64,000 bases of DNA. It comes from Halosimplex salinum. GTDB taxonomy: Archaea > Halobacteriota > Halobacteria > Halobacteriales > Haloarculaceae. A model generated the notes under the pieces. It ran no database searches and had not been told where the DNA came from. It worked only from the letters and a program-made list of their open reading frames with translations. Below are positions 33,762 to 42,740 of the stretch, piece after piece. The DNA is taken from NCBI RefSeq assembly GCF_003730195.1, contig NZ_QWGG01000003.1, forward strand, positions 62,001 to 126,000. Reading direction: 5' to 3'. The position numbers were made by a program, and so were the translations under genes. Positions within the stretch are counted from its first letter, which is position 1. Each line of letters begins with the position of its first letter.

Positions 33762-35879
33762 TTAGATTTCAGAAACGTTACTGCTCCACCGTAACGAACC
33801 GTCGAAGTCGACGGGAAGGTCTTGTTTGTGGATGAATTCGAGGAGTTTCTGCTTCGATAGAACATAATCCTCCATGGTCCCCGAATTGAGGTAGAATCGA
33901 TCTATCCCCTGAATCTGGGGAGAGAGTATTGCACCCATCGGGGACGAGAGTGTCGGATACCCGAATATGTTCACCTCGAACTCGTCGTCATCGCGCTCGT
34001 CTACGATGACCCGATGCGGCGTTCCCGACTGGTTCTCCACGATCGACGCACTCGCGTCGCCGACGACGAGGTAGTGGTGGCCGATCTGTTCGTACTCCTT
34101 GATGATCGACACCGTCGCGGCGAGCGAGAACCCCTGATTGAGGAGTTTCGCGGCCGTCCGGCCGACGGATGTCGCCGCTTCGTTGACGATGTCGGTCACC
34201 GTCGCGATGCCGGCCATCGCGCCGGCGTCGACGAGTCCGCGGCCTTGCTCGTAGGAGTCACAGGCGTTGAGCAGAAACGCGCTAACGTTCACGTCCGAGA
34301 GGTGGCGCGTGTCGAGGTAGCCGTCCGTACAGCGGATCCCCTCTTCGTCGACGTGGCCGATGTAGTGCAGGAAATCGACCTCGGACTGGAGCACCTCGCG
34401 CATCTCCATCGTCCCCAACTGGTCCTGGAAGGAGATGTCGAACTCGATCCAGTCGCGGGTACCGTATATCTCCGAAACGACGTTCTCGTCGGTCATCTCC
34501 TCGTCGTTACAGACGACGGCCACTCGGATCTGAGGATCGGTCGACGGTTCGAAGTCGAGTCGGCGGTAGTAGGCGTCGACGGTCATCTTGCTCGCGCCGA
34601 CGGGTAATCCCTCGCCGACGTACGCCTGCTCGATACTGTCGGCCGGTTCCGGGCGGAAGATGTCGGTGTCCGTCGTCGAGGTGGAAGCGCGCGTCGGCCC
34701 GGCGCGGGTGCTCCGGCGGAGCGCCTGCGGGTTGTTTCGGAAGAACGACTCGACCTCTTCGGAGAGGTCGGCCAGCGCCTCCTCGTCCATGGAGCGCACC
34801 CCGGGACAGCGCACTATCGCGAGTTCGTTCGCGAGGAAGGGGAGCGCACTGACGTTCGTCGCCTCGGGCCGCACGTCGGCCGTCAGTTTCCACTTGGGGA
34901 CGACCTCCGAGACCGAGTCGTAGGGGAGTTCGAGATACGTCCGCAGTTGCTCGGGCAACGACTGTTCGTAGACGGCCGCGAAGTCGAGGTCGAGGCGTGT
35001 TTCGAGCTCTGTCCGTTCGTAGAGGTCAACTCCGTAGTACCCCTCCGTTCGGGTCACGCAGTCGAGGAGGAGAGTCTGTTTCAACACGCGGGCGACTTCC
35101 GGTTCGAACCCGTCGTCGCCGTCCAGCGGGTACGACCACTCGTCGGTTGCGATCCGGGGGGCCGGACCGGATTCGAGCGTGGCGCCGAGATAGTACACCA
35201 GCGGGACGACCGGATAGATGTACTCCTCGAACGGCGGAACTTCGATGGTGACTCCCGTGTCCGGCGGTTCGATGGCCTCCGGTACGGAGAGTTCGTCGCC
35301 CAGCTCGACGAGCGGTGGATGTCCGCGCAGCGACGGGAAGGACCGCTCGCAACTCGTCGTCTTCAGCGCGGACCCGAGCGTCGAGAGGGCGGCCATCAGG
35401 TCGTCGGCGCTCTCGGTCGTCGTCACGGTGGCCGCCGGCTGTTCGTGGACGGAACGCGCGCCGACGTGCAGGTGGTCCGTCTCCGAGAACGAGAGTCGGA
35501 CGCTGTCTTCCATCGAGGAGACGTCGATTCCGCCGTCGATAGCGAACTGTAGCTTCACCTGCGTCGTCGCCAGTTCGACGTTGTATCTCCCCGGCGGGAC
35601 GCTCACGGACTCCTGGTCCGTGACTTCGGCGACGGTGTTCCCCTCCTCGTCGCGGATCCACAGCGGGACGAAGTAGGGCGTCTCGACCGTGTCCGTCCAC
35701 ACGGTCGCGCCGGTGTCGGCCGGGAAGTAGAACCGCTCGGTGTCGCAGTCGGAGACCGTCGGACGCTCGGGTGTCAGGAGGGCGAACTGCGTCTCCTGGA
35801 TCGGGTCGACGACCTGCACGCCGTCGCGCGTCGGGTGGCGGCGGATCTGCGGTCTGGTCGCGTCCGGATCTATATTCAT
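33762..35879 (-). CDS. CHAT-like (caspase-fold) protease, haloarchaeal
   Basis: A 705-residue protein. The C-terminal part (about 430-625) reads as a CHAT/caspase-like cysteine protease. The histidine lies in FLHYIGHVDEEG (His509) and the cysteine in AFLLNACDSYEQGRGLVDAG (Cys540), the usual H...C dyad after strands beta3 and beta4. ATVTDIVNEAATSVGRTAAKLL follows as in CHAT folds. The first 345 residues form a beta-rich region with no family I can name. A Ser/Thr/Arg-rich linker (388-412) joins the parts and could be a processing site. It converges on the DUF7503 gene. Confidence 0.82.
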   Translation of the reverse strand: MNIDPDATRPQIRRHPTRDGVQVVDPIQETQFALLTPERPTVSDCDTERFYFPADTGATVWTDTVETPYFVPLWIRDEEGNTVAEVTDQESVSVPPGRYNVELATTQVKLQFAIDGGIDVSSMEDSVRLSFSETDHLHVGARSVHEQPAATVTTTESADDLMAALSTLGSALKTTSCERSFPSLRGHPPLVELGDELSVPEAIEPPDTGVTIEVPPFEEYIYPVVPLVYYLGATLESGPAPRIATDEWSYPLDGDDGFEPEVARVLKQTLLLDCVTRTEGYYGVDLYERTELETRLDLDFAAVYEQSLPEQLRTYLELPYDSVSEVVPKWKLTADVRPEATNVSALPFLANELAIVRCPGVRSMDEEALADLSEEVESFFRNNPQALRRSTRAGPTRASTSTTDTDIFRPEPADSIEQAYVGEGLPVGASKMTVDAYYRRLDFEPSTDPQIRVAVVCNDEEMTDENVVSEIYGTRDWIEFDISFQDQLGTMEMREVLQSEVDFLHYIGHVDEEGIRCTDGYLDTRHLSDVNVSAFLLNACDSYEQGRGLVDAGAMAGIATVTDIVNEAATSVGRTAAKLLNQGFSLAATVSIIKEYEQIGHHYLVVGDASASIVENQSGTPHRVIVDERDDDEFEVNIFGYPTLSSPMGAILSPQIQGIDRFYLNSGTMEDYVLSKQKLLEFIHKQDLPVDFDGSLRWSSNVSEI

Positions 35880-35973
35880 GCTGTGAGAGGGCCTCCGTCC
35901 GGCCTCGTCCAGGGCTGCGATGGGTCCCGTGCCCGTTCCTGTGCGAGTGAGTACAGGTGGGAACGCAGTGCGG

Positions 35974-35985
35974 AGAAAAAAGCTT
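35974..35985 (-). terminator. T6 terminator after metX
   Basis: AAGCTTTTTTCTCC on the minus strand, about 20 bases past the metX stop, ends the metY-metX operon. Confidence 0.5.
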
Positions 35986-36003
35986 GTTGGCCCGGCGACA
36001 CTG

Positions 36004-37215
36004 TCAGTCGGAGAACAGGCTGGTGTGGACGGGGGCGAACGAGGGGTCGTCGTCCTCGGGCGGTTCGTCCGTGTCGGTGACCGCCGTTCCCTCGACGCCG
36101 TCGGTCAGGAAGTCCGCGAGCGGCGGGCCGACGTTCTCCGGTTCGACGAGGAACGCGTCGTGGCCGTGGTCGGACTCGACGAGGTGGTGGGCCGAGCGGA
36201 CGTCCGCGCCGCGCAGGGAGTCGGCCAGTTCCTCGGCCTGCGCGGGGGTGAAGTGCCAGTCACCGGTGAACGACATGACGAGCGCCTCGCCGTCGAACGC
36301 CGCGAGCGCGTTCTCGTCGGACTCGAAGCCCGCCGAGAGGTCGTAGTTGTCCATCGCGCGCGTCAGGTAGAGATACGAGTTGGCGTCGAAGCGCTCGACG
36401 AACGACTCGGCGTTGTAATCGAGGTACGACTCGACGTCCCGGTACGGGAAGAAGCCCGCCGCGGGGTCGGTCGGGAACGAGCGTGCGGCGTCGCGACCGG
36501 CGGCGCGGCGGCCGAACTTCTGTTCCATGGAGGCCTTCGAGAGGTACATGACGTGACCGATCTGTCGCGCGAGGGCGAGGCCGTCGTCGGGGCCGGGGCC
36601 GTCGCCGTAGTAGTCACCGCCTTGCCAGTCGGTGTCGGTGGTGATAGCGCGGCGCGCGATGGCGTCGAGGGCGAGACACTGCACGTCGAGGCGCGCGGCG
36701 GCGGCGATGGGGACGATCCGCTCGACGTGATCGGGGTGCTGTTTGGCCCACTCGAGGACGTTCATGCCGCCGACGCTCCCGCCGACGACGGCGTGGAGGT
36801 GCGGGATGCCGAGTTCGTCCAGCAGTTGGCGCTGTGCGTTCGTCCAGTCGGTGACGGTGACCGCGGGGAAGTCCGTGCCGTAGGGGTCGCCCGTCTCGGG
36901 GTTCTCGCTGGCGGGGCCGGTCGTGCCGTAACAGGAGCCGGGGACGTTGGCACAGAGGACGTAGTACTCGCGGGTGTCGATGGCCTTCCCGGGACCGACG
37001 ATGTCGTCCCACCAGGCGCGGGCCTGGCCGTCGGTCTCCTGATCGGGGTGGCGGCCGGCGACGTGAGCGCTCCCGGTGAGCGCGTGGCAGACGAGGACGG
37101 CGTTGTCGCCGGTGAACTCCCCGTAGGCCTCGTAGGAGACCTCGAGTTCGGGGATCGAGCGACCGCACTCGAACTCGAACTCGCCGAGCGAGACCGAGCC
37201 GCGTTCGATCTCCAT
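36004..37215 (-). CDS. metX: Homoserine O-acetyltransferase MetX
   Basis: Transfers acetyl from acetyl-CoA to homoserine, opening the methionine branch. An alpha/beta hydrolase fold of 403 residues. The nucleophile elbow is [12 protein letters not shown] (Ser147). The histidine is in [33 protein letters not shown] and [10 protein letters not shown] are standard MetX motifs. Its ATG begins right after the metY stop, with no gap, so the two are co-transcribed and probably co-translated. The C-terminus adds an acidic tail of about 30 residues. Confidence 0.95.
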   Translation of the reverse strand: MEIERGSVSLGEFEFECGRSIPELEVSYEAYGEFTGDNAVLVCHALTGSAHVAGRHPDQETDGQARAWWDDIVGPGKAIDTREYYVLCANVPGSCYGTTGPASENPETGDPYGTDFPAVTVTDWTNAQRQLLDELGIPHLHAVVGGSVGGMNVLEWAKQHPDHVERIVPIAAAARLDVQCLALDAIARRAITTDTDWQGGDYYGDGPGPDDGLALARQIGHVMYLSKASMEQKFGRRAAGRDAARSFPTDPAAGFFPYRDVESYLDYNAESFVERFDANSYLYLTRAMDNYDLSAGFESDENALAAFDGEALVMSFTGDWHFTPAQAEELADSLRGADVRSAHHLVESDHGHDAFLVEPENVGPPLADFLTDGVEGTAVTDTDEPPEDDDPSFAPVHTSLFSD

Positions 37216-38541
37216 CTACGAGTCACCCGCGCTGTCGGTCCCGCTCTCCGCGGCCGCGTTCGCGCGCTCGATCGCCCCGTCGACGTCCGCGAGGATGTCC
37301 GCGGCGTCCTCGATGCCGACCGAGAGGCGCACGAGGTCGGGCGTGACGCCGCTGGCGTGCTGTTCTTCCTCGGAGAGCTGCGCGTGGGTCGTGCTCGCGG
37401 GGTGGATGACGAGCGTCTTCGCGTCGCCGATGTTGGCGAGGAACTGCGCGAGGTCGGTCTCCTCGCAGAAGCGCTTGCCCGCCTCGAACCCCTCGACGAG
37501 CCCGAAGGCGATCATCCCGCCGAAGCCGCCGTCGAGGTACTCGGCGGCGTGGTCGTGGGTCTCGTGCGAGTCGAGACCCGGGTAGGTGACCCACTCGACG
37601 CCGGGGTGGTCGGCGAGGAACTCGGCGACGGTCTGTGCGTTCTCGCAGTGGCGCTCCATGCGAAGGGAGAGCGTCTCCGTGCCCTGCAGGGTCGCCCAGG
37701 CGTCGAACGGTTTCTGTCCGTCGCCGAGCGAGCGGACGCCGCGCTGGCGGGCGGCCATCGCGAAGGCCCGGTCGCCGAACTGCTCGGCGAAGGTGACGCC
37801 GTCGAAGGCGTCGTTGGGCGCGCCCAGTTCGGGGAACTTCTCGGGGTACTCCGTCCAGGGGAACGACCCGCCGTCGACGAGGACGCCGCCGACGGTGGTG
37901 CCCGAGCCGTGGATCCACTTCGTCGTCGACTCCCAGACGATGTCCGCGCCGTGGTCGAGCGGGTTGCAGAGCGCGGGGGTGCCGAAGGTGTTGTCGACGA
38001 AGACCGGGACGCCCCGCTCGTGGGCGATCTCGGCGATCTCCTCCATCGGGGGCGTGACGAGCGAGGGGTTCCCGATAGTCTCGTAGTGGACGTAGGCGGT
38101 GTGTTCGTCGATGGCCTCGGCGTAGGCGTCGGGGTCGAGCGTGTCGACGAAGCGCGTCTCGATGCCGCGGCGACCGCCCATGTTCGAGAGATAGGAGTGG
38201 GTGCCGCCGTAGATAGAGGAGGCGGTGACGACGTTGTCGCCGACGCTGGCGAGGATCGAGGTGGCCGCGTCGAGGGCCGCCATTCCCGAGCCGGTGGCGA
38301 CTGCCGCGGTTCCGTTCTCGAGCGAGGCGAGACGTCGTTCGAGCGTCGAGACGGTCGGGTTGTCGAACCGCGAGTAGACGTTCCCGCCGTCGTCGAGCGC
38401 GTACCGGTCGGCCGCGGTGTCCGCGTCCTCGAAGACGTACGACGTCGTCTGGTAGATCGGCGGGGCGCGAGCCCCTGTCGCCGGATCGACGTCCTGTCCG
38501 GCGTGGACGCACCGCGTCCCGAAGGCGTACGGATCGGTCAT
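37216..38541 (-). CDS. metY: O-acetylhomoserine sulfhydrylase MetY
   Basis: A PLP enzyme that replaces the acetyl group of O-acetylhomoserine with sulfide to give homocysteine. 441 residues of the Cys/Met-metabolism PLP family. YSRFDNPTVSTLERRLA and TGSGMAALDAAT are present, and the Schiff-base lysine is Lys208 in ESTTKWIHGSGT. The length and the loop PLDHGADIVWES favour MetY over cystathionine gamma-synthase. The second ATG (MTDPYAFG) is chosen because a TATA box lies 27-35 bases upstream. metX follows directly, which fits the shared intermediate. Confidence 0.95.
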   Translation of the reverse strand: MTDPYAFGTRCVHAGQDVDPATGARAPPIYQTTSYVFEDADTAADRYALDDGGNVYSRFDNPTVSTLERRLASLENGTAAVATGSGMAALDAATSILASVGDNVVTASSIYGGTHSYLSNMGGRRGIETRFVDTLDPDAYAEAIDEHTAYVHYETIGNPSLVTPPMEEIAEIAHERGVPVFVDNTFGTPALCNPLDHGADIVWESTTKWIHGSGTTVGGVLVDGGSFPWTEYPEKFPELGAPNDAFDGVTFAEQFGDRAFAMAARQRGVRSLGDGQKPFDAWATLQGTETLSLRMERHCENAQTVAEFLADHPGVEWVTYPGLDSHETHDHAAEYLDGGFGGMIAFGLVEGFEAGKRFCEETDLAQFLANIGDAKTLVIHPASTTHAQLSEEEQHASGVTPDLVRLSVGIEDAADILADVDGAIERANAAAESGTDSAGDS

Positions 38542-38567
38542 GTGTGTCGTGCATATATCTCCAAACA

Positions 38568-38576
38568 TCTATAACC
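38568..38576 (-). promoter_or_regulatory. TATA box of the metY-metX operon
   Basis: GGTTATAGATGT on the minus strand, centred about 30 bases before the ATG at 38541, fits a leaderless transcript and supports the shorter start. Confidence 0.55.
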
Positions 38577-38631
38577 ACGAGTTACGGCAATATTCTCAGT
38601 GAGAGAGTGTGTCACGGAGGTCGGCGAGTCC

Positions 38632-39531
38632 TCAGTGACGTTCGGTCTCGACGACGTCGAGCGAGCGGTCGACGGTCACGGTCAGGCGTTCGCCGTCCGC
38701 GTCGAGGGGGACAGATACCCGCAGCGGGTCTCGCCGGGTGACGGAGATGGCGTCGGGGTCGCAGGCGTCCGCGGTCCACAGCAGGTCTGTCAGCAGGTGC
38801 GGCGCGTTGGCGGCGACGAACGGGAGCACGTCGGGATGATAGACGAGGACTTCGGGGAGGTCGGTGGAGAAGAAGTTCTTGCAGTACGAGCAGTGGTGGA
38901 CGACGGCCGGGCCGGGCATCGCGTGTTCGAGGTCGGTCGACTTCTCGTCTTCCGGGACCACGTCGTGGTACATCTCGCTCGCGCACGTCGGGCAGACGTC
39001 GCTGGCGACGGTCACGAGGTCGCGTCGCGCGTAGACGCTGGCCGCACGCAACACCGCGTCGGGGTCGTTCGACCGGATCGCGCCGGGCGGGAGGTGGTAC
39101 TTGAATGCGAGGGCCTCACAGTCCCCACAGCGGACGACGAGCATGCTGTTTCGGTAGGTCGCTTCGAGGTCCGCGCCACAGGCGCTACACGCCGAGTCGA
39201 CCGGGAACGGTTCGACCGTCGTCCGGTCGGTGAAGCTGTCGGCCTTGATCGCCTGATAGAGGATGACGCCGGGGTAGAGCAGGCCGTAGCCCTCCGACTT
39301 CTCGGTGACGAAGACGCCCAGTAGCTCCTGGAGGTGGTAGTTGAACCGGCCGCTATCGGACACGTCACACCGACGGCGTAGCTCCTCGAAGGGGAGCGGA
39401 CGGGGCTGGTTCCCCTCTTTCGCGTCGCCGAGTTCGAGGAGGATCGACACGCGCAGTTCGTTCCCCAGCAGCGCGAACGCCTCGGCGGGCGGCACCGACT
39501 TTCGCTCGGAGACCTCGAACGGGTTGCTCAT
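38632..39531 (-). CDS. Winged-helix / multi-zinc-ribbon regulator
   Basis: A 299-residue DNA-binding protein. The N-terminal ArsR-like winged helix has AFALLGNELRVSILLELGDA and CDVSDSGRFNYHLQELLG. Three cysteine-pair units follow: CSACGAD with CGDCEA, CPTCASEM, and HHCSYCKNFF. A C-terminal beta-rich part (ISVTRRDPLRVSVPLDADGERL) closes it. It is a full-length paralogue of 50344-51249 and resembles the short 17756-18142. The ligand is unknown. It is divergent from a secreted repeat protein gene, which it may control. Confidence 0.88.
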   Translation of the reverse strand: MSNPFEVSERKSVPPAEAFALLGNELRVSILLELGDAKEGNQPRPLPFEELRRRCDVSDSGRFNYHLQELLGVFVTEKSEGYGLLYPGVILYQAIKADSFTDRTTVEPFPVDSACSACGADLEATYRNSMLVVRCGDCEALAFKYHLPPGAIRSNDPDAVLRAASVYARRDLVTVASDVCPTCASEMYHDVVPEDEKSTDLEHAMPGPAVVHHCSYCKNFFSTDLPEVLVYHPDVLPFVAANAPHLLTDLLWTADACDPDAISVTRRDPLRVSVPLDADGERLTVTVDRSLDVVETERH

Positions 39532-39653
39532 GGCATACCCTCTCTCGCGCGACTCAATTGACAGTTGCGTTCGACCCGCCGATCGGTGTTATCAGTCCCT
39601 GAAACTCCCCGATCGGTTGATACGACTGAACGTCGGAGAACTACTACGCACCT

Positions 39654-40634
39654 ATGCGTCCCCTCCGACTGCTCGCGCTCGGGTTCCTCCTGACCGGAGC
39701 GGTCGCGCTGGTGGCCCCGACCGCCGGGGTCACGCTCGCCGAGGTCGACAGAGCGGTGAGCGTCGGCGCCGCCGCGGACTCGAACGCGTATCTCGGGCTC
39801 ACGGACCGGTCGGGGAACGCCGCCGTCGACGGGCCCGACGACACCGCGACCCTCTTCGACGTGGCGGACAACGGCGTCGGCGTCACCGCGTCGACCCTCG
39901 CAGTCGACGTGGTCGGCGTCGAGCGACAGGACGGCACCGCGGACAGCGACCCGCCGCTCGCCGTCGCCCTCCAGGGAACCGGGCCGTACGAGGCAGTGGT
40001 CTCCTGTGACGGGTCGCCGCCGCTCGACGGCGACTACCGGGTGACGCTCCGATTCCTCGCGACGGGCGACCTGACCGTCGACGGCACTCGAACGACCGGT
40101 TCGTACGTCCCCATCTCGTGTGAGGAGGAGGGCGTCACGGTCGGGGACGGCGAGACGGCGAACTCGATCGATACCGAGGGGGACGTAGACGTCGGCAACG
40201 AGGGCACGGTACACGGGCAGGTCGACAGCGGCGGGTCGGTGACCGCGGGCGACGAGGCCACCTTCAACAGCGGCGTGACCAGCGACGGGTCGGTAGACGC
40301 CGGTGACGAGGCGACGTTCCACGGGCAGGTCGACAGCGGCGGGTCCCTCACCGTCGGCGACGAGGTCACGTTCAGCAGCGCAGTCACGACCGGCGGCTCG
40401 ATAACCGCCGGCGACGAGGTCACGTTCCACGGGCACGTCGACAGCGGCGGGTCGGTGAGTACGGGCGCCGAGGCCACGTTCAACAACGGCATCACCAGCG
40501 ATGGGTCGGTGACCGTCGGCGACGGGAGCACCGTCCACGGCGACATCGTCGCGGAGGGCAGCACGGTCACCATCGGCTGCGACGTCCAGCTGACCGGAAA
40601 TATCGTCGCCGACGAGGTCGTGTACGACTGCTGA
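39654..40634 (+). CDS. Secreted beta-repeat (bactofilin-like) protein
   Basis: A 326-residue exported protein. The signal segment is LRLLALGFLLTGAVALVAP. A domain of about 125 residues follows. From about residue 155 to the end come 17-18-residue repeats of the type GSVTAGDEATFNSGVTSD. Two forms alternate (TFHGQVDSGGS and TFNSGVTSDGS), giving a period of about 35. This pattern suits a beta-solenoid like that of bactofilins, which self-assemble into filaments. Four cysteines outside the repeats could form disulfides. Function is unknown; surface structure is the best guess. Confidence 0.82.
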   Translation: MRPLRLLALGFLLTGAVALVAPTAGVTLAEVDRAVSVGAAADSNAYLGLTDRSGNAAVDGPDDTATLFDVADNGVGVTASTLAVDVVGVERQDGTADSDPPLAVALQGTGPYEAVVSCDGSPPLDGDYRVTLRFLATGDLTVDGTRTTGSYVPISCEEEGVTVGDGETANSIDTEGDVDVGNEGTVHGQVDSGGSVTAGDEATFNSGVTSDGSVDAGDEATFHGQVDSGGSLTVGDEVTFSSAVTTGGSITAGDEVTFHGHVDSGGSVSTGAEATFNNGITSDGSVTVGDGSTVHGDIVAEGSTVTIGCDVQLTGNIVADEVVYDC

Positions 40635-40642
40635 CCGCCGGG

Positions 40643-40653
40643 CGATTTTTCAC
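40643..40653 (+). terminator. T5 terminator after the repeat protein gene
   Basis: GGGCGATTTTTCACC lies about ten bases past the stop codon, a short T-tract terminator on the plus strand. Confidence 0.4.
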
Positions 40654-40676
40654 CGTCGGCGCGGTGGAGTCGACCC

Positions 40677-42239
40677 GTGTCACCGTGGTACGCCTGGACG
40701 CCGTGGGGCGGCGAGTTCTACGTCGCCCGCTTGCTCCTCCAGCGCGGCCTCGCGCTCACGTACCTCGTCGCCTTCCTCGTCGCCGCCCGGCAGTTCCGAC
40801 CGCTCGCCGGCGAGGACGGGCTCCTTCCCCTCCGCCAGTACGTCGAGCGCTACGAGTTCCGGCAGAAGCCCTCCATCTTCTACGTCCTCGACAGCGACCG
40901 CGCGCTCGCGGCGGGCGCATGGCTCGGCGTCGCCCTCGCCGCCCTCGCCCTCCTCGGGATCCCCGGTCGCTTCGGCACGCCCGCCTACGTCCTCGTCTGG
41001 ACCGCGATGTGGGCGCTGTACCTGTCGTTCGTCAACGCCGGGCAGACGTTCTACGGCTTCGGCTGGGAGTCGATGCTGTGCGAGGCGGGCTTCCTCGCTA
41101 TCTTCCTCGGCGCTCCCGACCTGATCGCACCCGCCGTCGTGGTCTACCTCTTCCGCTGGGTGGAGTTCCGCAACATGCTCGGCGCCGGCCTCATCAAGAT
41201 CCGCGGCGACGACTGCTGGCGCGAGTTGACCTGCATGGACTACCACTACGAGACCCAGCCCATGCCGAACCCGCTCTCGTGGGTCGCCCACCGCCTCCCC
41301 GACCGATTCCACCGCCTCGAAGTCCTCTGTAACCACGTCGTCGAACTCGCCGTCCCGTTCCTCTACTTCGGGCCGCCGCGCGTCGCGGCCGCCGCGGGCG
41401 CCCTCACCGTCGCCTTCCACGGCTGGCTCATGCTCACCGGGAACTTCGCCTTCCTGAGCTTCCTCAGCGTCGTCCTCGCTGGAAGCCTCTTCGCCGACGC
41501 CGTCGTCGCGGGCGCCCTCCCTGTCTCGGTCTCCGTTCCCGCACCGGACGCCCTCGCGCCGCTCCCGCTCTGGTATCAGGTCGCCATCGCGGGCCTCGTC
41601 GTGCTCGTCGCCGCGCTGAGCTACTACCCCGTCAAGAACATGATATCGTCGACGCAGGCGATGAAACGCGCGTTCGACCCCCTCAATCTGGTCAACACCT
41701 ACGGCGCGTTCGGTTCGATCACCCGAACGCGTTACGAGGTGGTCGTCCAGGGCACCGACGACGCGGTCGTCACCGGCGACACCGAGTGGGAGACCTACGA
41801 GTTCCCCGGCAAGCCCACCGATCCCGAGCGTTTGCCCCCGCAGTGGGCGCCGTACCACCTCCGACTCGACTGGCAACTCTGGTTCGCCGCGATGGCCCCC
41901 TCGCCCGCGCGCCACCCGTGGTTCGTCCACCTCGTCGCCAAACTGCTCGCCGGCGACGACAGCGCGCGCTCGCTCCTCAGGGCGGACCCGTTCCCCGACG
42001 ACCCGCCCCGCCACGTCCGCGCTCTCCGCTACCGCTACGAGTTCACCACCTTCGACGAACTCCGCGAGACCGGTCGGTGGTGGACTCGCGAACGCGTCGG
42101 CACCTACTACGGCCCCGTCTCGCTGGACGACTCGCGATTCCGCCTCGCGCTCCAGCGGCGCGGGTGGGAGGTTCCAGAGCCGAAACGAGCAGAAGGCGAG
42201 GAGCGGGACGCCGTCGCCCGGACCGCCGAGACTGAATGA
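40677..42239 (+). CDS. Lipase maturation factor family protein
   Basis: A 520-residue membrane protein like vertebrate LMF1/LMF2, which help lipases fold in the ER. The hallmark is FRNMLGAGLIKIRGDDCWRE, then LTCMDYHYETQPMPNPLSW and LCNHVVELAVPFLYFGPPR. About eight spans fill the first 300 residues. The C-terminal soluble part has NTYGAFGSITRTRYEVVVQG. Archaeal and bacterial members are widespread but uncharacterised. Translation starts at a GTG. Repeat copy C follows its stop. Confidence 0.92.
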   Translation: MSPWYAWTPWGGEFYVARLLLQRGLALTYLVAFLVAARQFRPLAGEDGLLPLRQYVERYEFRQKPSIFYVLDSDRALAAGAWLGVALAALALLGIPGRFGTPAYVLVWTAMWALYLSFVNAGQTFYGFGWESMLCEAGFLAIFLGAPDLIAPAVVVYLFRWVEFRNMLGAGLIKIRGDDCWRELTCMDYHYETQPMPNPLSWVAHRLPDRFHRLEVLCNHVVELAVPFLYFGPPRVAAAAGALTVAFHGWLMLTGNFAFLSFLSVVLAGSLFADAVVAGALPVSVSVPAPDALAPLPLWYQVAIAGLVVLVAALSYYPVKNMISSTQAMKRAFDPLNLVNTYGAFGSITRTRYEVVVQGTDDAVVTGDTEWETYEFPGKPTDPERLPPQWAPYHLRLDWQLWFAAMAPSPARHPWFVHLVAKLLAGDDSARSLLRADPFPDDPPRHVRALRYRYEFTTFDELRETGRWWTRERVGTYYGPVSLDDSRFRLALQRRGWEVPEPKRAEGEERDAVARTAETE

Positions 42240-42250
42240 GCTCGGCGGAT

Positions 42251-42525
42251 GCTGTGGCGCGCGCTGTCGCGGCCTCCGTGCCGCGACGAAATCGTGCGAG
42301 GGATGAGTAGCGCAGGGAGCGAAGCGACCGAGCAACGCAGTCGGTTGGGGAGGTGTGAGGCTGTCTGCGGTGTTGTACGGTGGGTGGAATGAAAGGGGCG
42401 ACCGGCTTCGGGAAGCCCGGCGACGAAAGCACTGGACTGAGCGAACGGAGTGAGCGAAGGAAGCGCGCAGCGAGCCGTGCGACCGAAGCCGGTCGGGGCT
42501 TTCAACTCTCGGCAGAGAAGCGCTC
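42251..42525 (+). repeat. Dispersed composite repeat, copy C
   Basis: The third copy, in the same orientation as copy A. It keeps GCTGTGGCGCGCGCTGTCGC, GGGATGAG, CGGTTGGGGAGGTGTGAGG, GTCTGCGGTGTTGT and a diverged tail GGGGCTTTCAACTCTCGGC. The middle module differs: the CTGACGAGCGG block is replaced by GACTGAGCGAACGGAGTGAG. It also holds its own palindrome (GTCGCGGC-6-GCCGCGAC). It fills the space between the lipase-maturation gene and the tRNA-Asn 3' end. The remainder of the gap up to 42740 holds the tRNA fragment and no gene. Confidence 0.75.
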
Positions 42526-42575
42526 TACAGAGTCGAACAGAAGCGACTCAGCACCAGAAACGACGGATCCGAGAA

Positions 42576-42596
42576 CGCCACCGCCAGGACTCGAAC
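42576..42596 (-). repeat. Duplicated 3' end of tRNA-Asn (21 bp)
   Basis: The 21 bases 42576-42596 are identical to 42741-42761, the 3' end of the tRNA-Asn gene (T-arm 3' part, acceptor and discriminator), in the same orientation and 165 bp downstream of it. A duplicated tRNA 3' end is the usual scar of tyrosine-recombinase integration. The 144 bp between the copies has no gene, so it would be a remnant. Confidence 0.7.
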
Positions 42597-42740
42597 AGGT
42601 GCAAGACGGTCCTGCTCGTTCGCTTCGCTCACTGCGCGAGCATGCGACTTGCGGGCGCGAGTCCCGGCTGTCGCGCGTTCGTCGTTCGCGATGGTGAGCA
42701 CACGCTACGCGGTGCTCACCGAGTTACTCACGACAGAAGA

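Noticed and set aside
35920-38574. An 884-codon plus-strand frame antisense to metX and metY
   Set aside because: The opposite strand encodes two unmistakable enzymes with catalytic motifs; this frame is a shadow.
42576-42660. A second tRNA gene
   Set aside because: Only the 3' 21 bases match tRNA-Asn; no anticodon stem, D-arm or 5' acceptor strand follows.
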